DNA of 64,000 bases from Ignavibacteriota bacterium (GCA_016218045.1 JACRFB010000063.1:1-64000), one strand, 5' to 3'. Positions 46,779 through 56,471 are shown, counted from the stretch's first letter. A program made the numbers and translations. The notes: generated by a model not told the origin, from the sequence alone.

Positions 46779-47743
46779 GACACGTGCTCCGTGGTGGGAA
46801 AGGACTGCGGGTATTGGTGGATGGCGCTTGGCGCCGCATCGGGCGGCATGCCGACGACCGGAGATGAAAACATTTCGTCGAAGAATCCGGCGAACCAGGC
46901 CACGGCCACAATGAGGATCACCAGAAACAGCATGGCGAGGATACTGGCCGCGGATTTCCGTTGCCTGTGCTTCTGCTCGGGCGGATGAAAGAGCTGCTCG
47001 CGGTTGCGCTCAAAGTCGCCGGCGGATTCCGCTTCAACAAAGGGACCGTCCGATCCGAGTCCGGTGGCACTGGCGCGTGATTCCGTCGCGAGCGAGCGAA
47101 GGAGACGCGATGTTCCTGTGTCGCTGGCTCCGTCGTCGGGCAGCTCGGGCAGGTTGTTGCGCACAACTCGGATGAGCGCGGCAACATCGATGGCTCCCGG
47201 TTCCAGCGTGTCGCCGGGCGGATCAAAGCCCATCTCACGATGCACCTCGGCGATCAGCCGGGATACATCCACCGTGCCGCTTGACGCCGTGGCTGTGACG
47301 GAACTTGCACCGCCGCGCGGCAGCTCGGGTACGATTAAGGGAGCGGGCACAAACGCCGGCACGCCGTCTCGAGCGGCGGGATGCCATATGCCGAGGTCCT
47401 GCAGGGTCACGGATTCGCGTCGATCGAGCGCATCGGATACGTGGAGCAGCAGTTGTTCCCGCACGCGCTCAGCGGCCTCTGCCGGAAAGTCGGCGGCCAC
47501 GCAGTACTCACGCAACACGACGTCGAACCGCAGCGTGTCAGTCACGTCCTGCGCCGCGTGTGTTTTCACGATCTGTCCCTCGTGCAGTGACAGCAGGCCC
47601 AGCCGCCCGCAATCGACGCGGCGTCCCGCGGCGAGACTCGTGTGTACCGCCGTGACGATTGATCCGTACGCGAGCGCCACCTGCTCGATCGGCGACGACA
47701 GCTCCTGCGAGATGCGGTAGAGTATGTGTTCTGTGCGCAACAT
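46775..47743 (-). CDS. HU-like tandem domain protein with one membrane segment, unknown
   Basis: A 322-residue protein of no family I can name with certainty. Residues about 12-60 and 85-125 resemble two half-length HU/CCDC81-like folds (VTAVHTSLAAGRRVDCGRLG and VSDALDRRESVTLQDLGIWH). A long acidic, low-complexity middle follows. Near 270 there is a basic stretch, then a membrane helix (ILAMLFLVILIVAVAWFAGFF), with a short extracytoplasmic tail. In other Bacteroidota HU-CCDC81 domains precede SPOR domains; none is present here. The position between the barrel and exbB implies a role in the same machine. Confidence 0.65.
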   Translation of the reverse strand: MLRTEHILYRISQELSSPIEQVALAYGSIVTAVHTSLAAGRRVDCGRLGLLSLHEGQIVKTHAAQDVTDTLRFDVVLREYCVAADFPAEAAERVREQLLLHVSDALDRRESVTLQDLGIWHPAARDGVPAFVPAPLIVPELPRGGASSVTATASSGTVDVSRLIAEVHREMGFDPPGDTLEPGAIDVAALIRVVRNNLPELPDDGASDTGTSRLLRSLATESRASATGLGSDGPFVEAESAGDFERNREQLFHPPEQKHRQRKSAASILAMLFLVILIVAVAWFAGFFDEMFSSPVVGMPPDAAPSAIHQYPQSFPTTEHVS

Positions 47744-47747
47744 TGGG

Positions 47748-49475
47748 TCAGAGTCGGACGGTTATTCCAGCGGCGAGAAACAGCGGCCGTTCGCTGTAGC
47801 CGCGATAGCGTTCCCATCGTGAACCAAAGATATTCTCCACTGCAGCGTACGCAGCGGCGTACCGTGTGAGTCGGTATTCGGCACGCACGTCGACCAGCAC
47901 CGCGCTCGCGAGCGTAACGGCATCGGCTGTGCGAGAACCCACAAGGCGCAAACCGGCCTGCACTTCAAGTGGGATGTCGAAACCACGCGTATAGACGGCG
48001 TGCAATTCGAACGCCGGAAGGTAGGGGACCGCCGCATCGAGCGCGCGGATGTAGGAACTGCGCAGATCCACACAGGCCGCGACACGATCGAGGCGGGTCG
48101 CTTGCCATTGCGCGTCGGAGTGTACGGTGAAAATGCTTGCGTGGCCTGGATAGCGGACGTCCCATTGCGTGGAGTATGGTTCGGAACTGCGGATGAAGAC
48201 GCCGTGTGTTGCGTACTCGCGATACTCCGCGGATACGTCGAAGGCGAGACGTCGCCTGTCGTCGAAGCGGGCCGACAGGGCGATCGCGACAGGGATGTCA
48301 TCGTGGCGCAATTCCGCGTCGAGTGATGTGTACGGATTCTCGTCGAAGATTCCGCGATAGGTTACACGCTCGACGCGCGGCGTGACAGCCGCGGCGACCG
48401 ACAGATCGGCGTCCCAGTAATATCGGAGCTCGATGTCCGGATATATGCGCCCCTGCGCGGCGCTGCTGGAGCCACGATAGAGCGTGAGTGCAAGTCCGCC
48501 GTCCAGCGAGAGGTCCGGTCGAATCCACCACTGCGACCGTGCGCTTCCGGCGAGAAAGAAGGGGCGCGTTGTGGCACTACCCAGAGGCGCGCGGAAGTAT
48601 TCGATCGAGGCCTCGAAACCGCCCTCGAGCGGGAAACCACGCAGGAGCGTGCGAGCGCGGGCGGAGACGTGGACCCGCGTGTCGGCAAAACGGCCTTCTG
48701 GCACGGTGAAACTGTCGGCTACGGCAAGGGCCTCTCGGATATTTGTGTGTTCGAGTCCGAAGTTGAACGCGTGATCCACGACGCGGTTCTGACGCGAAAT
48801 CAGGCCGCCGGAAAAGGAGAAACCGCTCCGTTTTCGCGAGAAAAGAAGCGCCGGAGAACCGGGGTCGATGCGGTCACCGTAGAGTGAGTACGTGCGGTAC
48901 TCTGCCGCCGCCTGACCTTCGACGCGTGAACGGGCGAAGAATGCGGGGAGGGTGGCGGGCAAAAACGAACCGCCTCCGCCTTCGATGGAGGCGGAGGAGC
49001 GGTCGGCGTGGTCCGTGTGGCCGTTGCTCCTCTCGAGTGCAGCGCGAGCGAAGGCGTCACCGTGTTCGAACTGTTGCGCCGCGCGTACGTCGAGCGCGGG
49101 TGTCGCAAAAAGACCCAGTGTTGCGCGGGCAAAAAGATTGACAGCGCGTCCGAGCAGCAGCGGTTGTTCGAGCACCGGCTGCGTGAGGGCCGGTGCGCCT
49201 TCCGGCAGCTCGCGAATCCCGCGTCCCGCACGGGCTACCAGGGCGGATGGATCAAACGCGTCGAGCGCTTCCTTGCCGCCTTCCCGCAGCCGTATCATGT
49301 CGGCGCCGGTGATGGTGTATTCGGGCAGGGCGATCGCCTTGGTCTCGGTGCGTCGCTTTACGCTGTCGATGCCCGGCGCGGTTGTGGGGGGTAGGGGCTT
49401 GTGCTGTGCCGGTGCGCCAAAGGTTGCAAAGGCGCAGAGTCCGGCCACGAAACAAAGTCGGATGCGGCCGGTCAC
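47748..49475 (-). CDS. Outer-membrane beta-barrel protein with TonB-box-like N-terminus
   Basis: A 575-residue exported protein (signal peptide ending in TFGAPAQ). Near residue 50 IALPEYTITGAD resembles a TonB box. No proper plug domain follows; from about 120 the protein is a succession of long amphipathic strands (FNFGLEHTN, GGFEASIEYFRAPL, DIELRYYWDADLSVAAAVT, AFELHAVYTRGF, LVDVRAEYRLTRYAAAY) and ends LFLAAGITVRL. It looks like a plug-less relative of TonB-dependent receptors. Its ATG overlaps the TPR gene stop by 4 bp. Confidence 0.75.
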   Translation of the reverse strand: MTGRIRLCFVAGLCAFATFGAPAQHKPLPPTTAPGIDSVKRRTETKAIALPEYTITGADMIRLREGGKEALDAFDPSALVARAGRGIRELPEGAPALTQPVLEQPLLLGRAVNLFARATLGLFATPALDVRAAQQFEHGDAFARAALERSNGHTDHADRSSASIEGGGGSFLPATLPAFFARSRVEGQAAAEYRTYSLYGDRIDPGSPALLFSRKRSGFSFSGGLISRQNRVVDHAFNFGLEHTNIREALAVADSFTVPEGRFADTRVHVSARARTLLRGFPLEGGFEASIEYFRAPLGSATTRPFFLAGSARSQWWIRPDLSLDGGLALTLYRGSSSAAQGRIYPDIELRYYWDADLSVAAAVTPRVERVTYRGIFDENPYTSLDAELRHDDIPVAIALSARFDDRRRLAFDVSAEYREYATHGVFIRSSEPYSTQWDVRYPGHASIFTVHSDAQWQATRLDRVAACVDLRSSYIRALDAAVPYLPAFELHAVYTRGFDIPLEVQAGLRLVGSRTADAVTLASAVLVDVRAEYRLTRYAAAYAAVENIFGSRWERYRGYSERPLFLAAGITVRL

Positions 49476-52465
49476 TGGACTCTCGCCAATCTGTTCTGAG
49501 CTTCACCGGCCGCTGCCGTCCCGGGGTATTTCGCTATCAGCGTCCGGTATGTTTCCGCCGCCTTCGCGCCCTTGTCCCGGGCTTCGTACATGGCACCGAG
49601 ATCGAGCAGGGCTTTGCCAGACCATTCCGCGGACTCGGGATACACATACCCGACGCGCAGCCACGCCTTTTCGGCTTCAGCACTGCGCTGCGCGTTAGCC
49701 AGCAGGTCGCCCGTGCGGTACTGCGCTTCAGCCCCCACGTCGTCGATTCTCGATGCCGCAATCGGCGCAAGCAGAGCGAGGGCCGTATCGACCGAACCGC
49801 GCCGTGCCAGTATACGTGCCGCTTCGATGGTACCGCGGTCGGCAAAGGTCGGTTCGTCAGCCGCTGCACGTGCGGCAGCGTATGCTGCGAGGGCTGCGTC
49901 GTCGGCGCCGTTCATTGTATGCGCGCGGCCGCGGTCGAATTCAAGTTCCGCAGTGGTATGCGCAATGAGACCCTGTCGCTGAAGCGCATCGTAGAGAGCC
50001 AGCGCCGTTTCGGGATCCTGTTCGTCGATGGCGATGCGCGCCGATGCGAAGCGGGCGCGTTCGAGCACGGCTGCATCATTGCCCGCATCCAAAAGGTGCG
50101 TGAGGGACGCGCGGGCGCTGTCATACAGGCGCGCCTCGCGATAGGCCTCGGCGCGCAGAAGCATGGCATCGCTGCGCAGAGGACTTTCGGGATATTTGGC
50201 CATGAAATCCGCCAGCATCGCGCGTGTTGAGGTCGCATCGCCTCCGACGGATGCTCTGCGCGCAAGCGCAAGCAGCACGTCGTCGGCGCCCGGAGCGTTC
50301 CCATTTTTCTCGAGCCACTCGGCGGGAAACTTCTCGGCGTTCGGGTCGCCGGCCAGTTGACGGCATTGTGCGATGCCGTCCAGGGCATTCGGCACGAGCC
50401 GGCTGTCGGGATGCTGGGTCAGGATGCGTGTGTACGCGGTTTCGGCGTCGGCGTAACGGCCCATGTTATAATAGCAGTCCCCGATCGCGTACAGCGCCTG
50501 CGGCGCAAGGGTGCTGGTCGGATACGAGCCCTCGAGAGCGCGGAATTCGGTGATCGCCTTCACGTAATCGCGTGTCTCGAAGTAGAACCAGGCGAGACTG
50601 AACTGCGCCTTGTCCGCCACATCGGATCCGGGATGTGAGGCGAGCAGCGATCGCAGTGTCGCGACACCCGCGGGGGTGTCCCCGCTGCGATGCTCGGCGT
50701 TTCCCTGCTGTAGTAATGCGTACGGAGTGAGTATGTGTTTCGGAAATTTCTTTGCGGCACTGCGGTAGTTGCGCGCTGCATCCGAGAACTTTTTCTGCGC
50801 GTATTGCGCGTCCGCCAGTCGTACGAGCGCGTCCGCTTCCCTGCGTCCGCCGCGATACGTATCGATCAACGACAGGAATGTTGCCTCCGCCTCTCGGTAG
50901 CGGCCCGCGCTGTACTGTGCCCAGCCTGTGCCGTAGAGTGCGTCCTGGCGGAGTCCCGGCTCGCGTGTGTTCTGCGACGCGCCCGTGTATGCCTGCACCG
51001 CCTCGCTGTAGCGCTTCGCGTGGAACAGCGCTTCTCCGAGCCACAGACGCGCTTCGGCCGAGCGCGTATCGCCGCTGTGTGAATCAATGAAGGATGCGAA
51101 TGCGGCCGCGCTCTGTGCGAAACGGCCGGCTTCAAAATGAGCATGGCCAAGCCGGAATCGTGCGTTGGTGCGGACCGGAGCGTCCACGGTATCCGCCGCC
51201 GCGGCGGCAAACATCGCGGCGGCTTCCGCGGGACGTCGTAATTTCATGAGTGATTCGCCCGCCATGAACCAGGCATCGGTGCGCACATCGCTTCGTGGAA
51301 TACGATCGATGACGCGTTCGAAGCGGCCCAGTGCATCGGTGAATCGCTCGGCCTGGAACGCATTCATTCCCAGTTCGAAAGAGGCATTGTCGGCATACAT
51401 GCCCGAAGGGCGGTCTGCTATGAGCCGCTCGAAAATTGCCGCAGACTGTTCGGCCTTGCCGTCAAGTCGTAATACCATTCCCTTACGGAAGAGTGCCGCT
51501 TCGGCAAGTTCGGGACTGCCCAATGCGGCACTGTCGAAGGCCACGGCGGCCTCGGTGTATTTTTTCAATTCGAGATAACACCACCCGAGAGCGTAGTACA
51601 CGGCGCGTGCGCGTTCGTGGGTGGGATACGCATCGAGAAACGCGCTGTACAGGCGTGAGGCCTGCAGATGCTCGCCGAGTTGGTAATATGCTTCCGCGCG
51701 CAGAAAGAGGCGCTCGGAGGCATTGGCGGGATCGGGACTGTCGGCCAGGGAGTCGAGCCATTGAATTGTACCGCGGTAGTCTTTTTCGGCGAATGCACAC
51801 GCGCCGATTCGCGTTTTTGCCGTGGGTTGAAGCGCGCTGCCAGGGAATTGTTCGAGGAAAGAAATGTATCCGCTGCGCGCCTGTGATATCCGACCCTCCT
51901 GTTCGTCGACATACGCGATCGAAAAAGCGGCATAGTCGCGGATCCGTCCCTCGGGATGGCGCTCGTAGGCGCGTCGGTACAGTGCCCGAGCGCGGTCGAA
52001 ATCGCGGAGATGCAGGGCACTCTCTCCGGCCCAGTACGCGGCCTCGTGGGCGGTGTTTGCATCGGGATAGTCGTTGAGGATGCGGTCATACTGCGCGAGC
52101 GCGGCCGTATGGTCCCCGCGCCGGAATGCGATCTCTCCACGGCGGAAAATCGCGTCATCAGCGAGTTTTCCAAGGGGATGTTTTTCGACAAAGATGCGGA
52201 AGGCGATATCGGCATCGGTCAGATACCCCTGCTGGTATTGACATTCCGCCGCGTAATAGGCGGCATCCACGGCGAGTCCGCTGCCGGGGTGTCGCGCGAC
52301 AAGTGCCGTAAACTCTTCGAAAGCAAGCTGATAGTTTTTATCTCGAAACAAGCCGCTTGCGAAGGCAAAGTCCTGTTCCGCCGATGAGCCGGCAACTTGC
52401 GCGTCTGCCGTGTACTGCCCGCACAAACCGACGAACATCAGGAAAAATAGGGGGAATATCCGCAT
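49472..52465 (-). CDS. Exported TPR-repeat protein
   Basis: A 997-residue protein with a signal peptide (FPLFFLMFVGLCGQYTADA) and at least twenty tetratricopeptide-like units from about residue 30 to the end. Examples are AEYYAAECQYQQG-like and VDAAYYAAECQYQQGYLTDA early, ARAVYYALGWCYLELKKYTE near 285, and APQALYAIGDCYYNMGRYAD near 660. Units show the BamD/YbgF style (YPxSxLAxxAxxxxG). It is probably periplasmic and acts as a scaffold. It is the first gene of the six-gene operon; the 264 bp upstream separate it from the divergent ATPase gene. Confidence 0.88.
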   Translation of the reverse strand: MRIFPLFFLMFVGLCGQYTADAQVAGSSAEQDFAFASGLFRDKNYQLAFEEFTALVARHPGSGLAVDAAYYAAECQYQQGYLTDADIAFRIFVEKHPLGKLADDAIFRRGEIAFRRGDHTAALAQYDRILNDYPDANTAHEAAYWAGESALHLRDFDRARALYRRAYERHPEGRIRDYAAFSIAYVDEQEGRISQARSGYISFLEQFPGSALQPTAKTRIGACAFAEKDYRGTIQWLDSLADSPDPANASERLFLRAEAYYQLGEHLQASRLYSAFLDAYPTHERARAVYYALGWCYLELKKYTEAAVAFDSAALGSPELAEAALFRKGMVLRLDGKAEQSAAIFERLIADRPSGMYADNASFELGMNAFQAERFTDALGRFERVIDRIPRSDVRTDAWFMAGESLMKLRRPAEAAAMFAAAAADTVDAPVRTNARFRLGHAHFEAGRFAQSAAAFASFIDSHSGDTRSAEARLWLGEALFHAKRYSEAVQAYTGASQNTREPGLRQDALYGTGWAQYSAGRYREAEATFLSLIDTYRGGRREADALVRLADAQYAQKKFSDAARNYRSAAKKFPKHILTPYALLQQGNAEHRSGDTPAGVATLRSLLASHPGSDVADKAQFSLAWFYFETRDYVKAITEFRALEGSYPTSTLAPQALYAIGDCYYNMGRYADAETAYTRILTQHPDSRLVPNALDGIAQCRQLAGDPNAEKFPAEWLEKNGNAPGADDVLLALARRASVGGDATSTRAMLADFMAKYPESPLRSDAMLLRAEAYREARLYDSARASLTHLLDAGNDAAVLERARFASARIAIDEQDPETALALYDALQRQGLIAHTTAELEFDRGRAHTMNGADDAALAAYAAARAAADEPTFADRGTIEAARILARRGSVDTALALLAPIAASRIDDVGAEAQYRTGDLLANAQRSAEAEKAWLRVGYVYPESAEWSGKALLDLGAMYEARDKGAKAAETYRTLIAKYPGTAAAGEAQNRLARVQ

Positions 52466-52678
52466 GTTTGATCGAGTCCGTGATTCGGGTGGACTTAAAG
52501 CAGAACTGCAAGTGCTTCACCTAACTTTAGCGAAAGTAGCTCCTGATTTGCCGAGTGTCAAGCCGTACACGGAAAAATGCCCACCCGTTTCTTCAGCGGG
52601 CCCGGCGGGGTGAAAATGCGGGTCCGCCTCTCCAGCACGAAGAATTGAAAAATACGCCGAGATTATTTCTCCGCGCCG

Positions 52679-52684
52679 TATATT
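52679..52684 (+). promoter_or_regulatory. Candidate -10 TATATT box
   Basis: TATATT 46 bp before the GTG start of the MoxR-like gene. No matching upstream element at 19-21 bp was found. Confidence 0.25.
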
Positions 52685-52729
52685 CCGTGTTTGTGATTTT
52701 TCCCTTCAACTCTCTCAGCAGGGGATAGA

Positions 52730-54034
52730 GTGGCAGTTCCGCATGCTTTTCAGTTCGACCAGACCATCGATGTATTCCGGCGGGCCATCGAATTTGTCAA
52801 CCGTCGCATCATCAATAGAACGGAGGTCATCGATCAGATCTTCTGCGCGCTACTCACGCGCGAGCATGCTCTGATACAGAGCCGCACTGGTGCGGCAAAG
52901 TCGCTGCTCGCACAGCAGATTTTTACGATGTTCAGCGGCGCTCACGTCTTTATGGTACAGGCCTCCAAGGAACAACAGCCTGACACGTATTTCGGGGGAC
53001 TCGATATCGAGCAGTTGAAACAGGGGCGTATCATACACAACACGCGCGACTCGCTCGTCGAATCGGAATTCGGCTTCATCGACGAGATCTTCGACGCGAA
53101 TGATTATACGCTGCGCGCGCTGCTCACCACCCTCAACGAACGCGCTCTTGTCCTCGGTGTGCAGCAGGTGCCGGCACGTGTGCACAGTGTCATCGCCGCC
53201 ACCAATTACCTGCGCGTCAGCGAAATCACCGAGGCAATCCTCGACCGCTTTGTGTACAAGGCCTTGTTCATCCCGAAAAAGGTGGGATCCGTCCAGTACA
53301 AAATCGCCCGAAATTACATAGAACATGGGGGCCGCGCGGTCGAGCCCACGGAGAAAATCCCGTACGACGTACTCTGCCGCACATCCCTCGTTATCACGGG
53401 ACGTGATCCCGTCAACGCGATACGTATTCCAAAGGACGTCATCTTTTTTGCGAATTCCGTCGTGCGGCACTATGAATCTCAGCGGAACCGGCTCCTGAAG
53501 GAGAAACCGCGGGAGCAGCAGCAGATCAAGGATTTCTACATCTCTCCGCGCACGTACACAAAAAGTCTGGACATGCTCCGCGCCAGCGCCTTCCTGCATG
53601 GCAGGGAGGAAGTCGTCAAGGAGGACGTGGCGAAACTCTGGTATCTGCACACGACCGTCGGCCTGCAGGAGCAGAAGGAACTGTTCCTCAAGTCGTATGA
53701 TACGATTCTGCATCAGCTCGGAGCCGCGCGCGCCTTCGAGCAAATCACGCGTATGCTCGATTTCCAGGATCTGCTCGACCGCCTGCGTGCAGAACCAGAG
53801 CTTTTGAAACAATCCATTACCGATCTCGAAGGTCTGCCCATACGTCGTACACTGAAGGAATGGGCGCGTGAAACCCTCGGCATCTCCGACGCTTCGGTCG
53901 AGCACAACAGGCGCCTGCTGGAGGGATATGTCAAGACCTTTGAACCGCTGACCGAGGAGATCCTCGATCTGCGGCACGCGCAGGAGCGGGAGATACACGA
54001 ACTCTTCCATCCTATCGCTCACGTCTGGGCATAA
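52730..54034 (+). CDS. MoxR/RavA-type AAA+ ATPase
   Basis: A 434-residue ATPase. The Walker A is SRTGAAKSLLA near 51-61 (the GxAKS variant known from RavA-type MoxR proteins). Walker B is EFGFIDEIFDAN near 113-124, sensor 1 lies in VIAATNYLRVSE near 160, and the Arg finger region in ILDRFVYKALF near 178. The C-terminal third is helical. Start is GTG with AGGGGA 5 bp upstream. Its stop overlaps the ATG of the VWA gene (TAATG). Such pairs act as chaperone-like machines that insert metals or remodel complexes; the client is unknown. Confidence 0.88.
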   Translation: MAVPHAFQFDQTIDVFRRAIEFVNRRIINRTEVIDQIFCALLTREHALIQSRTGAAKSLLAQQIFTMFSGAHVFMVQASKEQQPDTYFGGLDIEQLKQGRIIHNTRDSLVESEFGFIDEIFDANDYTLRALLTTLNERALVLGVQQVPARVHSVIAATNYLRVSEITEAILDRFVYKALFIPKKVGSVQYKIARNYIEHGGRAVEPTEKIPYDVLCRTSLVITGRDPVNAIRIPKDVIFFANSVVRHYESQRNRLLKEKPREQQQIKDFYISPRTYTKSLDMLRASAFLHGREEVVKEDVAKLWYLHTTVGLQEQKELFLKSYDTILHQLGAARAFEQITRMLDFQDLLDRLRAEPELLKQSITDLEGLPIRRTLKEWARETLGISDASVEHNRRLLEGYVKTFEPLTEEILDLRHAQEREIHELFHPIAHVWA

Positions 54035-55548
54035 TGGCCGGGCTCTACGATCACTTTTTTGATCTGATGGAGGACCTCGGGTTCTTCGAGCATATCTATG
54101 AGAACCTGCCGCCGGATTTCACCGCCGTGTTCGAGATCGCGCGGGTGCTCGAGGATGCGAATCACACACTCACGGCCCGGCTTGCGCCCGCACTCTCGCT
54201 CGCGCGCCCGGCCCTGCGCACCCAGGCGCAGGAGGCAGGCGAGGATCAGCAGGTCATTCTGACCACGTCGGAAGAGGACGAGGCGGGACTCATCCGTTCA
54301 CCGCAACATGTCTCGCGTATGTACAACAGCCAATGGCTGCTGCCCGAGGACGTGCTCTGGCGGAAACTCGCAAAAAAGGAGCTGTGGGTCCCATATCCCA
54401 AGGAACCGACCTACTATGCCGTCGATCCTGACGAGGAGGAGTACCGGCCGGACGGCCGCAAGCAAAAATTGTACATCCTTCTCGACACCTCGAGTTCCAT
54501 GGCAATGCGCAACCGGATCAATCTCGCAAAAGCCATCGTCTACCATGTTCTTGCGCACAACCTGAAGGAACTCGGCTACATCCACCTGCGGACCTTCGAC
54601 GTGAAGGTGGGAGAACTGCACGAAGCGCGCGACAGGGAGAGTTATCACAGTCTGCTCAGCTTCATCATGCGGCTGCACACGCTGGGAAATGGAACCGCGA
54701 TGTCAAAGGCCATCACGCAGGCCGTCGAGGATATTTCGCGTCTGCCGCAGCTCTCTGGAACCGAAATACTCGTCATCACCGACGGTGCATGCGCGCTCGA
54801 CGAGCAGGCGATCCGCTCGCTGCTCGGTGATCAGATCATCATCAACACCGTAAAAATCGGCAAGTCCCAACTGATCGCGTCAAAAAGTCTGATTCACGAC
54901 CGCATCTTCGAGGAGGACACCGCACAGCATCGGCTGATCGCCGACATGCAGTCGCGCGAAAGGGAACTCGCGCGACAGCTCGAACATGCGCAGAGCCCGA
55001 ACGCCCGCCGGAAATATGAGGAATCGCTCAGGAGTCTGCGCGCGGAGATGAACCGTCAGGTCGACGCAATGACCGAGGAAATTGTGGTGGGCTACGGGCA
55101 TGAACTCGAGCGCCTCTCCGAAGTCTACGTCGCCGTTGACGACATCGATATGGCCTCGATGCTGCCCGCGGGGGGCACACACATCGACGCGCTCGAGAAT
55201 CTGCATGACATGCTTCTGCAACGCGGCGACGAGCAGGCCCTGCTCGATCTGCTGCGCAAGCTGACCATTCTGCACGACCACCTCCAGTACCTCCTGCAGA
55301 ATACGCGGGACCCCGCACAAAAAGTGCGGCTGGAGGCGCTGGACGCCAAAGTCGCCGCATCTCTGCGGCAACTGCTCGAGGCCGGAAACGACGAACAGCA
55401 CAGTCTGCTCGATTATCTCGCTCCCGAGGACAGGCACGATATCCAATATCTCCTGCAGGCCTCACATTCGATGGGCCTCTCGCTCTGGAAACTGCTGCTG
55501 CGCAGAATCATGGCGCGTCTGCGCCGCAGATCCCCACGGAAATCCTGA
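54034..55548 (+). CDS. VWA-domain partner of the MoxR ATPase (ViaA-like)
   Basis: A 504-residue protein. The VWA domain spans about residues 145-330: the MIDAS motif LLDTSSSM near 149-156, the Thr in GNGTAMSKAI near 225, and the Asp in VITDGACALD near 248. A long helical segment rich in Arg, Glu and Leu follows (about 300-350, likely coiled coil), and the C-terminus is basic (RRRSPRKS). The overlap with the ATPase gene implies a stable pair. Confidence 0.87.
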   Translation: MAGLYDHFFDLMEDLGFFEHIYENLPPDFTAVFEIARVLEDANHTLTARLAPALSLARPALRTQAQEAGEDQQVILTTSEEDEAGLIRSPQHVSRMYNSQWLLPEDVLWRKLAKKELWVPYPKEPTYYAVDPDEEEYRPDGRKQKLYILLDTSSSMAMRNRINLAKAIVYHVLAHNLKELGYIHLRTFDVKVGELHEARDRESYHSLLSFIMRLHTLGNGTAMSKAITQAVEDISRLPQLSGTEILVITDGACALDEQAIRSLLGDQIIINTVKIGKSQLIASKSLIHDRIFEEDTAQHRLIADMQSRERELARQLEHAQSPNARRKYEESLRSLRAEMNRQVDAMTEEIVVGYGHELERLSEVYVAVDDIDMASMLPAGGTHIDALENLHDMLLQRGDEQALLDLLRKLTILHDHLQYLLQNTRDPAQKVRLEALDAKVAASLRQLLEAGNDEQHSLLDYLAPEDRHDIQYLLQASHSMGLSLWKLLLRRIMARLRRRSPRKS

Positions 55549-55748
55549 GGGACCCGCATGAAACTGAACTCCGTTGCAGCACGAAGGAAAGCGCATTTCA
55601 ACGCTTCTCCCTGTGCAGGGCGCTTTTATCCCGCACCTTTGTGAATTTTTTTTCGAACCGGGCACTTTTTCACCCCCACCTGCTGTTCTGATAATGGATT
55701 CGCAATATCCTATTTCCAGAACCTGAGAAAACAACGCACATCCACGGA

Positions 55749-55997
55749 ATGACACACCCCTTGAAACAGCAGACGGAAGGTCACGGGCTCGGCGAAACGC
55801 TTCGAAGCATGCTTCCGTACACGCAGATCGGTTGGCAGTTGGTCAGCACGATCCTTCTGTTTTTCGGGATTGGATATGCTCTGGATATGTGGCTCGAACT
55901 TCGTCCCATATGCACAGTCATCGGGGCGGTGCTCGGAGTTGTTATCGCCATGGTCGGCTTTTTCAGGTCGGCTCAGTCACTCTTTAAGGAGAAATAA
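55749..55997 (+). CDS. atpZ: AtpZ/AtpI-family small protein
   Basis: An 82-residue protein with two membrane segments (WQLVSTILLFFGIGYALDMW and TVIGAVLGVVIAMVGFFRSA). This is the AtpZ pattern, usually the first gene of ATP synthase operons, and is linked to c-ring assembly or ion supply. It lies 200 bp after the VWA gene and begins the ATP synthase operon. Confidence 0.85.
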   Translation: MTHPLKQQTEGHGLGETLRSMLPYTQIGWQLVSTILLFFGIGYALDMWLELRPICTVIGAVLGVVIAMVGFFRSAQSLFKEK

Positions 55998-56001
55998 GCT
56001 C

Positions 56002-56448
56002 ATGTTTGCACGCACATCCCGCTTTCAGGTGTTAAAATTTCCTCGACGTGAAGGAGCAGCGCGCGGGCGGTCGCTGTTCCTCATCAGTCTGTCGCTATTG
56101 ATGTTTCTCTACGCCCTTTTGCATGTTTTCGACCTTCCCCATCACACAGAATATCTCGCCAGTTGTATTTTAGCTCTGACCAATGCATTTTTGGGATACG
56201 TGTTCATTGAGCGCGCATTCCGGATGAACGTCAGCATGTCTATCCTCTTGCTGTTGGCCGGAATGGGAGTCCGGTTCGTTCTTTCCCTGGCTGCAATCGC
56301 GCTGTTCCTCGTGTTCACTCCAGTCGGAATCGCCCCCTTCGTTGGCTCTTTTATGGTGTTCTACACCATCGCGCTGTTCGCCGAGGTGTTCTACATCAAC
56401 CACAAAACCGATCAATTGAAACCGGCGCGAATTCCGGTCCGCAAATAA
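56002..56448 (+). CDS. AtpI-like four-segment membrane protein of the ATP synthase operon
   Basis: A 148-residue protein with four hydrophobic segments (LFLISLSLLMFLYALLHVF, LASCILALTNAFLGYVF, ILLLLAGMGVRFVLSLAAIAL, SFMVFYTIALFAEVFYI). By position, between atpZ and atpB, and by topology it corresponds to the ATP synthase protein I slot; the sequence itself is too divergent for certainty. AAGGAG stands 10 bp before the ATG. Confidence 0.7.
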   Translation: MFARTSRFQVLKFPRREGAARGRSLFLISLSLLMFLYALLHVFDLPHHTEYLASCILALTNAFLGYVFIERAFRMNVSMSILLLLAGMGVRFVLSLAAIALFLVFTPVGIAPFVGSFMVFYTIALFAEVFYINHKTDQLKPARIPVRK

Positions 56449-56471
56449 GCCGATCGATCTCCGTCACACGC

